A DNA stretch of 64,000 bases from Acidobacteriota bacterium (GTDB lineage: Bacteria > Acidobacteriota > Vicinamibacteria > Marinacidobacterales > Marinacidobacteraceae), in assembly GCA_022828085.1 (NCBI GenBank), contig JAJEIY010000046.1, positions 64,556 through 128,555 of the forward strand. Direction: 5' to 3'. The stretch's first letter is position 1, and every line of letters begins with the position of its first letter. A program made the position numbers and the translations under genes. The notes beneath the pieces are model-generated. The model made no database searches. It had not been told where the DNA came from and saw only the letters and a program-made list of their open reading frames with translations. Below are positions 1 to 8,496 of the stretch, one piece after another.

Positions 1-1
1 G

Positions 2-862
2 CCCGTCGCGCAGTCCTACCGCGGCGCGGATGGCGCGCCGGCGGGCGCCGGGAGCGCCTCCTCGGCATCACCGCCGGCCCCCGCACGTCCCGGCCTCGAC
101 GTGGAGCCGTTCGCCGCCGCCGCGCAGCAGTCCACAGACGCGATGCTCGACGCCCTCACCCGGGCGGAAGCCCTCCCGGGCGCCGACCCATCGGGATACA
201 CCCCCATGACGGGAGAGCTCGATGTCCCGCTCCCCGATTCGTCCAACCTGCCCGACTACGACACCCCCCCTCGTTTCTCCACACCCAGGGATCCACCCGG
301 CTGGGAACGCATCTTCGAAGGCTCGTTCGCCGAAGCCGTGCTCGTCACCCAGCTCACCGGCGACTTCCCCTCCCCCGTCCTCGCCACCGTCGCCGTCCCC
401 TTCTACAGCGCCGACCGCCAGCGGGTCCTCATCCCCCGCGGCAGCCGCTTCATCGGTACCGCACAGCCGGTCCGCGGGCAGGACCAGGAGCGGCTCGCCG
501 TCGGCTTCCACCGGGTCATCCTGCCCGACGGGACGCACGTCGCCCTGCAGTTCCAGGGACTCAACGCGCTGGGCGAGGGTGCCCTCAAGGACCAGGTCAA
601 CCGCCACTACTTCTCGACCTTCCTCGCCGCCGGCGCCGTCGGCCTCATGAGCGGCTTCGCCGCCATCGGCGCCAACCCATACGCCGGCGGACTCGCCGGC
701 TACCGCGCCGGCGTGGCCCAGAGCACCGCCGGAAGCGGCATCCAGCTCATGAACCGCTTCCTCAACCGCTTCCCCACCGTCACGATCCGCGCCGGCCACC
801 GGCTCCGGATCTGGTTCACCAGCGACGCCCTCTTCCCATCCCACCGAAGGAGACTCCCATGA
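2..862 (+). CDS. VirB10/TrbI-like T4SS protein, truncated by left window edge
   Basis: Frame is open from base 2; C-terminal VirB10-like signature (LTGDFPSPVLATVAVPFYSADRQRVLIPRGSRFIGTA...GHRLRIWFT). Confidence 0.85.
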   Translation, partial: PVAQSYRGADGAPAGAGSASSASPPAPARPGLDVEPFAAAAQQSTDAMLDALTRAEALPGADPSGYTPMTGELDVPLPDSSNLPDYDTPPRFSTPRDPPGWERIFEGSFAEAVLVTQLTGDFPSPVLATVAVPFYSADRQRVLIPRGSRFIGTAQPVRGQDQERLAVGFHRVILPDGTHVALQFQGLNALGEGALKDQVNRHYFSTFLAAGAVGLMSGFAAIGANPYAGGLAGYRAGVAQSTAGSGIQLMNRFLNRFPTVTIRAGHRLRIWFTSDALFPSHRRRLP

Positions 863-1776
863 TCCACACTGCCATCCGCTGGGCCCTCGTCGCTCTCCTC
901 GCCGTTGGCTTGGTCGTCGTCACCACCACGCCGGTGGAGGGCTTCGCGGATCCGCTGAGTCCGGCCATTCTGTCCGCCGTCGCCGCGGTGGGTACCGCAA
1001 TCGCGGGCGTGACAGCCGCGATCGCGGCTCTTCAACGTGCGAACGAAGGCAAATTCACCGAGACCCTGATGAGCGTCGCGCAGCTCGCGACCGGCGAACA
1101 GACGCCGGGAGCTCACACGGAAGTGTCGCAATACGCGAACGACCTGGAGCGGTTGCGAACCGCGTGGCAGAACCGGGACAACCTCTTCGACTTCACGAGC
1201 GCGACCGGCCTATGGATCGGCAGCCTGAACAACGCGGAAGCGAACACGCTCGCGACTCGTCTCGACGCGCTCGGGAGCCTCACCGGCAGCGCCGGAATTG
1301 CGGATCACTGGCGTGACGCGACCGACCGCGCGGACACCGTGACCGCCGCCCAAATCGGGAACCTGTACAGAGATCCAGTCCAGGGACAGGCGGCGGTCGA
1401 CGCGATGGACCGGATGCGCGAGCAAGCCGAAAACGACCGGGTACTCGACTACCACACGCTCCGCTTCACCGATGCCGCTCACTGGCGATCCGTCGAACTG
1501 CGCGAGCGGACATCCGAACTACCGGACGGCACGGAAGCCGCTCAGCTACAGGCGGAAATCGATTTGCTGATGGTCGACGCGGCCTTGCTCAATGCCAGCC
1601 GCCAGGCGCAACAGAATCGCGCCGGCGAACTCCAACATCACCAGCACCTCGACCGCTGGTACCAAGCTGAGGTCGCCGCCCACGCCCAGAACGACGCCTC
1701 CATAGCCTGGATCCAGGCGAACGCCGCCGACCTGGGCGCCGGCCTGCTACTGCCCGAAGCGTTCGGCCCCCGCTGA
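859..1776 (+). CDS. TrbJ/VirB5-like periplasmic T4SS protein
   Basis: Signal peptide, helical 305-aa protein, overlaps virB10 stop and lies upstream of virB6. Confidence 0.5.
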   Translation: MIHTAIRWALVALLAVGLVVVTTTPVEGFADPLSPAILSAVAAVGTAIAGVTAAIAALQRANEGKFTETLMSVAQLATGEQTPGAHTEVSQYANDLERLRTAWQNRDNLFDFTSATGLWIGSLNNAEANTLATRLDALGSLTGSAGIADHWRDATDRADTVTAAQIGNLYRDPVQGQAAVDAMDRMREQAENDRVLDYHTLRFTDAAHWRSVELRERTSELPDGTEAAQLQAEIDLLMVDAALLNASRQAQQNRAGELQHHQHLDRWYQAEVAAHAQNDASIAWIQANAADLGAGLLLPEAFGPR

Positions 1777-1807
1777 CCTCGCCCACGGCGTCTCTTCTGA
1801 TGGCCAA

Positions 1808-1850
1808 TGCACATCGTATGCACGGTATGTCGGCATACGGTGCATACGCA
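1808..1850. repeat. Inverted repeat with GTATGC/GCATAC half-sites (iteron locus 1)
   Basis: cgtatgcacggtatg .. catacggtgcatacg, 14/15 complementary, in the gap before virB6. Confidence 0.75.
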
Positions 1851-1890
1851 CTCCGCCCGCTGACCTTCGTTCCCGCAGCCTGACGAGCCC

Positions 1891-2886
1891 ATGGGACAGC
1901 CACCCCCGGCGACGCTGCCGAATCCGAACCTGCCCGGGATCATCCCGGACGATCAGCTCTCGGACACGACCGGGATGCTCAACGCGGTCTTGTCGGACGT
2001 GCTCACCGGCACGACGGTTCCGTTGCTTGGCCTCGGAAAAGCGCTGTGGGGAGGCATGGCCGTGATCGTGGTGATTTGGACCGGGCTCCGCATCGCGTTC
2101 AGCGGCCAGGGGTGGCGCGCCTGGGAGATCGTCCAGCTCATAACGACCCTCTGGGTGCCCTGGGTGATGCTCGAGTTCTACGACCGGAACGTTCCCGGCC
2201 TGGGAATGCCGTTTCCGATGATCATCCCCGCCGGCGCGAACTTCATCGCCGAGAACTTCGTAGCGTCGGTGCCTGGTGAGGTGGTACCGGCGCTGAAAGA
2301 GCTGTGGGAGCGCGTGACCACTGAGAGCGTCGGGGTCTGGCAGACGATCAGTACGGCCGGCCGTGCGCTCGTGATGTTCTATGCGTCGCTCGCGCTGATG
2401 GCGGTGCTCGCGCTCTTCCTGGTGGTGATCTTCGCGTTCGTTTCGGCGCAAGTGATCTTCGGCTTGGTCGCGGTCAACATCGTGATCTTCCTCGGTCCGG
2501 TGGTCATCCCGTTCTTCGTGTTCCAGCCGCTTGCGTTCCTGTTCTGGGGCTGGTTCCGTGCCCTGTGGACGTATTCCCTCTATTCAGTGATCGCCGGCGT
2601 GATGCTGTACGTGTGGTCGGCGATCTCATTGGAGTACATCCGGACGCTGAACGCGGCCGCGCTCGACTTCAGGTCGCTCGGTTGGAGCGTGACGTGGTTC
2701 GTGGCCATCATTCCGATGGCCGTCGCCGCCATCCTGTGCGCCACGAAGGTGGGCGAGCTGGCGAGCGCCATCGTGACCGGCGGCGGCGGCGCCGGGATGA
2801 ACGTCGCGGGGATGGCGACGACCGGCGCGATGATGGCCACCGGCGGCGCCGGGAAGATCGCCGCCGTTGCCGGGAAGCCCAAGTAG
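1891..2886 (+). CDS. VirB6/TrbL-like polytopic T4SS membrane protein
   Basis: Multiple TM segments, Gly/Ala/Met-rich C-terminus, position in T4SS operon. Confidence 0.75.
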   Translation: MGQPPPATLPNPNLPGIIPDDQLSDTTGMLNAVLSDVLTGTTVPLLGLGKALWGGMAVIVVIWTGLRIAFSGQGWRAWEIVQLITTLWVPWVMLEFYDRNVPGLGMPFPMIIPAGANFIAENFVASVPGEVVPALKELWERVTTESVGVWQTISTAGRALVMFYASLALMAVLALFLVVIFAFVSAQVIFGLVAVNIVIFLGPVVIPFFVFQPLAFLFWGWFRALWTYSLYSVIAGVMLYVWSAISLEYIRTLNAAALDFRSLGWSVTWFVAIIPMAVAAILCATKVGELASAIVTGGGGAGMNVAGMATTGAMMATGGAGKIAAVAGKPK

Positions 2887-2896
2887 GTATCCCACC

Positions 2897-3562
2897 ATGG
2901 CGCGGCGCAAAAAACCAGACCCCGGCAAGGAGTTCGCGGAGATCTGGGGCGAGCAGGTCGCAACCAACCGCTTCCTCCGCCTCTGGATCTTCGCCCTCGC
3001 CGGGCTCGCCCTCCTGCTCCTCGTCGTCGTCGTGCGCCTATCCGCCGTCGAACTCCCCAAGCCGATCGTCATCCGCGTCGACGAGGTCGGCAGGGCCGAG
3101 GCTCTCGCCTACGAGGCCCTGGAAGCCCAGGCCGATCCCCTGGACCCCACCACCAAGTACTTCCTCAACCAGTTCCTCTCCGACTTCTACTCTCGCCGCC
3201 AGGCAACCGTCGAGGCGGCCTGGGCACGGGCGCTGCGCTTCCTCGCTGCCGACCTGGCCAACGCGGCGTTCCGCACCGACAGCGAGGACGTCGCCCAGAC
3301 GGCCGCCGGCTTCGCCGCCGCCGAACGCCAGGTCCAGGGCGTCGTCCTCCGGATCAACCCGAATCCCGAACCGCCCCACGCCGCCACCGCCGACTTCGAC
3401 CTGGTCACCCTCGCGGCCGGACAGGAAACCGCCCGCGAACGCTGGACCGCCACGCTCCAGTTCACCTTCCTTGACCAGGTCCCGGCCGAGCTCCTCCCGG
3501 CCAACCCCATGGGCCTCGTCATCACCTACCTCCAGGCGGACCGCGCCGCCGCCTTCGAATGA
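2897..3562 (+). CDS. VirB8/TrbF-like T4SS protein
   Basis: Single N-terminal TM then globular domain; start likely MARRKKPDPGKEF within ORF 2867-3562. Confidence 0.75.
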   Translation: MARRKKPDPGKEFAEIWGEQVATNRFLRLWIFALAGLALLLLVVVVRLSAVELPKPIVIRVDEVGRAEALAYEALEAQADPLDPTTKYFLNQFLSDFYSRRQATVEAAWARALRFLAADLANAAFRTDSEDVAQTAAGFAAAERQVQGVVLRINPNPEPPHAATADFDLVTLAAGQETARERWTATLQFTFLDQVPAELLPANPMGLVITYLQADRAAAFE

Positions 3563-3795
3563 GCTACTGCCGCCATTGCCGCCAGCACCGCTTCCCGCAC
3601 GACGTCCCCGTCTACATCCTCCTCACCGTCCCGGTCGTGCTGCTCATCTGGCTCGCCGCGTATCAGGCCGGCCTGCGCGACTGCGCGGCCTCCGCTGCCG
3701 ATGCACACCGTATGCACGGTATGCCGGCACACGATGCATACGGTATGCGTATGTATCGTGCATACGGCCTTCCGCCGCTCCCCCGCCGGCCATGA
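3559..3795 (+). CDS. Small membrane protein whose C-terminus is encoded by the iteron repeats
   Basis: ATGA overlap with virB8 stop; Cys pair plus one TM; C-terminus DAHRMHGMPAHDAYGMRMYRAYG is encoded by the repeats. Confidence 0.4.
   Translation: MSYCRHCRQHRFPHDVPVYILLTVPVVLLIWLAAYQAGLRDCAASAADAHRMHGMPAHDAYGMRMYRAYGLPPLPRRP
3700..3769. repeat. Iteron locus 2 (palindromic GCATAC-G-GTATGC at 3736-3748 plus degenerate copies)
   Basis: ccgtatgcacggtatgccggcacacgatgcatacggtatgcgtatgtatcgtgcatacgg. Confidence 0.8.
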
Positions 3796-3953
3796 CGCGA
3801 CCCCGCCCGCCGCGCGCACGCACCGACACGACCGCGCTCCTCCTCTTCCTGCTCGTGCCGCTCCTGCTCTGGGCCATCGTCCTCACGGCCGCCGCCCTCT
3901 TCTCCTCTCCGGAACCCCGGCGGCCCGCGGACATCGCTCGCCTTGTTTCGTGA
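3792..3953 (+). CDS. Small single-TM protein
   Basis: MTRPRPPRARTDTTALLLFLLVPLLLWAIVLTAAALF...; overlaps neighbours at both ends. Confidence 0.45.
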   Translation: MTRPRPPRARTDTTALLLFLLVPLLLWAIVLTAAALFSSPEPRRPADIARLVS

Positions 3954-4918
3954 CCCCCACCGCGCCTCCAATCCCCCACCTGGCCGGCCGGGAGGCCGCC
4001 CTTGGGGCGCTTGGCTGGACCGGCCGCGACGCCGCCTGGATCGCCCTCGTCTGCCTCCACTCCGGCGTCTTCCTCCGCTCCCAATTCGCCGCTCATCACG
4101 CGTGCACCACCAAATCGGCGCACCGCTTCCTGGGGCGGCTTCTCTCCGCCCGGGCCGCGCGCCAACACCCCCTCTCCCCGGACCAGGGAGCTGCCTCCGA
4201 ACACCTCTGCCACGTCACCGCGCGGCCGATCTACTGCGCCCTCGGGATCGAGCACGTCCGCCACCGGCGCCACGGATCCCCCGGGGTCCTCTTCCGCCGG
4301 CTCCTCTCCCTGGACCACGTCATCGAACACCCCCACCTGCCCTGGCTTGCGACTGAGCAGGAAAAGGTCGCCCACTTCACCCGGCTCGACATTCCACTCT
4401 CCGACCTCCCGCAGCGCACCTACAAGGGCGCCGTCGCCCCGACAGTGCGCCACTTCCCCGTCAAGCTCCCGATCGCCGCCGACGAGCGCACCGCCACCTT
4501 CGTCTACACGGTCTCCGGGAGCGGCGATCTCAACTCGCTCCCCTACTGGGGCGAGACGCACCACTCCCTCTGGGCCGGCCTCCGCCGCGGCGGCCGCACC
4601 GTCCACATCGCGGCCGTCACCCGCACCCGCGGCCAGGCCGCCTCGCTCGGCAAGAAGCTCGCCAAGTGGTGCGGCCCTCCGGCCGAGCCGCAATCGCTCT
4701 CGCCCGAGGACCAGGAACTCATGGACGATGTCCAGCGCGCACGTGAGACCCGCAACTGGCGGATCCTCGACAAGTGGGGCGGCGTCAACGCGGCCGCGGA
4801 CGGCGTCCTCCGCATCCAGGAGCGGGAGGAAGCCGTCGTCCCCGCTGGTCCCTCGATCGACAGCTGCTCCACGCACGTCGCCGCGCGCCTCGCGCCCGAC
4901 TCCCTCACCCTCCCGTAA
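3950..4918 (+). CDS. Conserved element protein, possibly winged-helix/replication-relaxation-like
   Basis: GTGA overlap start at 3950; N-terminal LGWTGRDAAWIALVCLHSGVFLRSQF resembles a wHTH. Confidence 0.5.
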   Translation: MTPTAPPIPHLAGREAALGALGWTGRDAAWIALVCLHSGVFLRSQFAAHHACTTKSAHRFLGRLLSARAARQHPLSPDQGAASEHLCHVTARPIYCALGIEHVRHRRHGSPGVLFRRLLSLDHVIEHPHLPWLATEQEKVAHFTRLDIPLSDLPQRTYKGAVAPTVRHFPVKLPIAADERTATFVYTVSGSGDLNSLPYWGETHHSLWAGLRRGGRTVHIAAVTRTRGQAASLGKKLAKWCGPPAEPQSLSPEDQELMDDVQRARETRNWRILDKWGGVNAAADGVLRIQEREEAVVPAGPSIDSCSTHVAARLAPDSLTLP

Positions 4919-4930
4919 CACCCGCTCGCC

Positions 4931-5458
4931 ATGCACTCCGCATTCCCCAGTTCCGTCTCGCGGCGATCCTGCCGCCGGTCTCTCGCGCTGTTTGCTGTCC
5001 TGTCCTGCGCGGCCTGCGACACGCTGAACAACGCCGTCGCCCCGCTCCCCCTGATCGGCCACTCGGACCAGGACGCAATCGAACTCGCGTTGCTGCAGGC
5101 AGACGTGACCAACGCCGTCGTCTGCCAGAACGAGGAGGAAGACCGGGAAACGGCGCCCGGCGACCTCGTCGGGGAGTGCGCCACCGCTTGGTACCTCGCG
5201 AAGCACTGGATCGAAACCTACTCAGCCATGCCGTGGAACGGTCCGCTCCTCGAGACGGCCCGACCGACACGCGGATCCCGGCGCGGCTTCACGGTCTGGT
5301 TCGACCTCGAGAACCACCCGACCGTCGAGATCCGGCTGCAGCAGTTCTGCGCCATCCCGTCCTGCGCGCCGCCCACCGACCCACAGGTCGAAAAAGCCTT
5401 CCTGTTCTACGTGGCCACCGGAATCGACCTCATCCGGCACCTCAATTTCCGGCCGTAG
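4931..5458 (+). CDS. Putative lipoprotein, unknown function
   Basis: Signal peptide with lipobox-like LSCAAC; collinear with operon. Confidence 0.5.
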   Translation: MHSAFPSSVSRRSCRRSLALFAVLSCAACDTLNNAVAPLPLIGHSDQDAIELALLQADVTNAVVCQNEEEDRETAPGDLVGECATAWYLAKHWIETYSAMPWNGPLLETARPTRGSRRGFTVWFDLENHPTVEIRLQQFCAIPSCAPPTDPQVEKAFLFYVATGIDLIRHLNFRP

Positions 5459-5504
5459 CGGCCATCCCGTTTCGCACGCCCTGACTGCCCCCCAAGGAGA
5501 CCCC

Positions 5505-5768
5505 ATGACCACCAGCCCGAAAAACAACGCCCCGCCCGTCGAGGAACTCCGTGTCGGCACCTGCCGCGCCGCCATCTGGCGGAACCAGGCCGAGGGCAAC
5601 ACCTTCCACTCGGCCACCTTCTCGCGTCTCTACAAGACCGAAGACGGCTGGCGCAACCGCTCCAGCTTCGGCATCAACGACCTGCCGCACCTCGCCCTGC
5701 TTGCCCAGGAGACGCACCGCGCGATCGCCGCGCTCAACGCCGCCGGCGACCCCCCCGCGGACGAGTGA
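5505..5768 (+). CDS. Small conserved hypothetical protein (87 aa)
   Basis: GGAG-type RBS upstream (ccaaggagacccc); xxAAIWRNxxxGNTFHSATFSRLYK pattern typical of small element-borne proteins. Confidence 0.55.
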   Translation: MTTSPKNNAPPVEELRVGTCRAAIWRNQAEGNTFHSATFSRLYKTEDGWRNRSSFGINDLPHLALLAQETHRAIAALNAAGDPPADE

Positions 5769-5796
5769 TCCTCGGCGTCTCGGTGCCGATCCCCGT

Positions 5797-6065
5797 GCGA
5801 GACACGCACATCGCCCACGTGTCTCGCTTCTTCCCGCTTCGCGTGTCTCACCCCGGCTCGCCCGATTCTCGGTCTCGCCGTTGTGGTTCGGTCCCTTCGG
5901 GACCACCCCGCCTGCCCGCATTTGAGCGGGCAGGCGGGGCTGGGAGCGACCCCCCCATTTCCACAGGAAATGCGGCACGGAATCGGGTTGCGTGTTCCAC
6001 CCCCTCTTCCCGTGTCCGGGTCGCTCCCAGCCGTCGCCCGAGGCGACGCACTGATCCCTGCGGGA
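5797..6065. other. Cluster of strong inverted repeats (candidate structured RNA or ssDNA origin-like region)
   Basis: Perfect stems: 5797-5806/5818-5827 (10 bp), 5890-5895/5899-5904 (6), 5906-5919/5926-5939 (14), 5939-5952/6018-6031 (14), 5956-5962/5966-5972 (7), 6032-6038/6042-6048 (7). Confidence 0.8.
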
Positions 6066-6070
6066 AGGCC

Positions 6071-6160
6071 ATGGCGATCCGCCTCGCCGCCAAGCTCACG
6101 GTCCTGACGCTCGCCGTGCTCGTCGTCCTTTGGGCCCTTTCGTTTCCCGGCTGCGCCTGA
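6071..6160 (+). CDS. Possible 29-aa hydrophobic peptide with lipobox-like C-terminus
   Basis: MAIRLAAKLTVLTLAVLVVLWALSFPGCA, overlaps virD4 start. Confidence 0.3.
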   Translation: MAIRLAAKLTVLTLAVLVVLWALSFPGCA

Positions 6161-8496
6161 CGCTCTCGTCGCCGCGCCTCCTCTTTCCGGCGGCCGCGGC
6201 GCTCCTCGCGCTCCTCGTCACCGTCCGCCAGGGCGGGTTCCCGCCCGCGGGCGCCGACCCTCTCCTCGACCTCGTCGCACTCGAGGATCCCGCCGGCTAC
6301 CAGGTCCTCCGGGCCTGGTATTACGCCGGCCCCGCTCTCGGGGCCTTCTCCGTTGCCCTGCTCGCGTTCTGGTTCGCGCCGGCCTTCCGACCGGGGCTCG
6401 GACGCCTCTTTTCGTGGGCTGTTTTGCGCCTACGCAATTCCGAGGCGTCGCTTGGACGGCTTCTCTCCTGGCGCACCGTCGCCGCCATCGCCCTCGGCCT
6501 GACGGCCCTCGCCTGGTCCGTCCTCTCCCGATCTTTCCCCGCGCCCGGCACGGACCCCCTCCTCGACCTCATCGCGCTCGAGGATCCGGTCTTCTACCAC
6601 CTCATCCGCGGGTGGTTTCTCGTGGCCCCCGCCGTCGTCGCCGGCGGGGGGCTGCTCATGGCCACGAGCGTCCGGCGCTTGTGGCTCGATTCCCAGGCCG
6701 CGCGCCACCTCCCCGGGCGCGGCGTCCTCCCTCCCTGGCCCACGAGCCCGGGGGACCCCGCCCCCTCTCTCGTGGTGGGAGAGCTCCACCATCCCACCGA
6801 GGCTCGGGAGACCACCCGGCCGGAATGGCTCACCCTGCCCGAACGCGGCCTCTTCACCGGCATCGCCATCTTCGGGGCCGTCGGCACCGGCAAGACGTCC
6901 GCCTGCATGCGCCCGTTCGCCGACCAGCTCCTCTCCTGGCAGGCCCACGACCCCGCACGCCGCGCGGCCGGCCTCGTCCTCGAAGTCAAGGGCGACTTCT
7001 GCCACGACATCAAAGCGGTCCTGAAGGACGCCGGGCGGGGAGAGGACTACGTGGAACTCGGCATCGGCGGCCGCTGGCAGTGGAACCCGCTCGCCTCCGA
7101 GATGGACAGCTACTCGCTGGCCTACACCATCGCCAGCCTCCTCAACCAGCTCTTCGGCAAGTCCAAGGAGCCCTTCTGGCAGCAGGCATACACCAACCTC
7201 ATCCGCTGGCTCATCGAGCTGCACCGCGCCCTACCGGAGCGCTGGTGCACCTTCCGCGACCTCTACCTCTGCGCGATCGACACCGAACTCATCGGCAAGA
7301 AGATCAAGCGGGCGCGCTCCTTCAGCGACCCGCCGCCCGTCAACGACGTGGTCCTCGAGACCGAGGTCTTCCTCACCCACGTGAAGCGCCTCAAGAAGGG
7401 CCGAACCTGGACCCACAGCGGCGAAAATCACATGCGGACCGCCGCCGATCCCGACCTTCAGGAGGCCCTCACGAAGCTGCGCGTCCCGTTCACGATCGAC
7501 AACCCGCCCGCGCCCCCGCGGTCGGAGCACGCCCTCCGGATCGACGCCATCCAGCGCTGGTACCAGCACGACTGGCTCCAGCTCGACCTCAAGCTCCGCA
7601 CCTCAATCGTCGAGGGTGTCTCCGTCTTCCTCTCGGTGTTCGACCTGCCCGAGGTCGCCCGCGTCTTCTGTCCGGACCGCCCGCGCCCGCATATCTCGCC
7701 GCCGCCGGACCTGCCGCCGCCGCCTCCCGGCACGCCGTCCACCGCCGGCGCCGCCCTGCTGCGGCCGCTCCCTCCGCTCGACGAGCTCGTCGAGGAGGGC
7801 AAGGTGCTCGCCCTCAACATGCCGGCCGGCGCCAACCCCGCCCTGGCCCGCACCATCGGCGTTCTGCTCAAGAACGCCTGGCTCCAGGGCCTCCTCAAGC
7901 GGCCGGCAGCCATGAAGCGGCATCCCACCCGCTACGTGCGCCCCGCCGTCTTCCTCTGCGACGAATACCAGTCCTTCGCCTCCGTCGGCGAGGACGACCC
8001 CTCAGGTGACGAGAAGGCCTTCGCACTCACCCGCCAATGCCGGGTCATCCCCATCGTCGCCACCCAGTCCATCAGCTCGCTCAAGTCCGTCCTCCCCGGC
8101 CAGGACGCCTGGCGCACGCTCCTCCAGACGCTCCGGACCAAGATCTTCCTCTCCCTCAGCGACGACAGCAGCGCCGAACTGGCCTCCAACATGTCCGGCA
8201 AGGTCCTGCGGCTCTCCCCGTCCTACTCCTTCACGGAATCCGCCAAGCCGGGCTTCTCCCTCATCACCGCCCGCGCCGGCGGCGCGAAAGGCACGCTGGG
8301 GACCTCGAAGTCCTACCGCGAGCAACGCGAGCCCCTCTTCCACGCGCGCCAGTTCACGCTCCTCGAGAACTGCCAGGCCATCGTGCTCGCCTACGACGGC
8401 GCCCAGGCGCTCCCCGCCACCCGCGTCTACCTAAAGCCCCACTACCTCCCGCGCGACCGCCCCTACTGGCGCGCCCGCGCCGCCGGCCAGATATGA
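6130..8496 (+). CDS. VirD4/TraG-like type IV coupling protein ATPase
   Basis: N-terminal TMs, Walker A GAVGTGKTSACMRPF, Walker B-like VFLCDEYQSFAS. Confidence 0.85.
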   Translation: MGPFVSRLRLTLSSPRLLFPAAAALLALLVTVRQGGFPPAGADPLLDLVALEDPAGYQVLRAWYYAGPALGAFSVALLAFWFAPAFRPGLGRLFSWAVLRLRNSEASLGRLLSWRTVAAIALGLTALAWSVLSRSFPAPGTDPLLDLIALEDPVFYHLIRGWFLVAPAVVAGGGLLMATSVRRLWLDSQAARHLPGRGVLPPWPTSPGDPAPSLVVGELHHPTEARETTRPEWLTLPERGLFTGIAIFGAVGTGKTSACMRPFADQLLSWQAHDPARRAAGLVLEVKGDFCHDIKAVLKDAGRGEDYVELGIGGRWQWNPLASEMDSYSLAYTIASLLNQLFGKSKEPFWQQAYTNLIRWLIELHRALPERWCTFRDLYLCAIDTELIGKKIKRARSFSDPPPVNDVVLETEVFLTHVKRLKKGRTWTHSGENHMRTAADPDLQEALTKLRVPFTIDNPPAPPRSEHALRIDAIQRWYQHDWLQLDLKLRTSIVEGVSVFLSVFDLPEVARVFCPDRPRPHISPPPDLPPPPPGTPSTAGAALLRPLPPLDELVEEGKVLALNMPAGANPALARTIGVLLKNAWLQGLLKRPAAMKRHPTRYVRPAVFLCDEYQSFASVGEDDPSGDEKAFALTRQCRVIPIVATQSISSLKSVLPGQDAWRTLLQTLRTKIFLSLSDDSSAELASNMSGKVLRLSPSYSFTESAKPGFSLITARAGGAKGTLGTSKSYREQREPLFHARQFTLLENCQAIVLAYDGAQALPATRVYLKPHYLPRDRPYWRARAAGQI

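Noticed and set aside
3644-5206. 520-aa minus-strand ORF
   Set aside because: Shadow of the plus-strand 3950-4918 and 4931-5458 genes; repetitive Gly/Arg/Glu composition.
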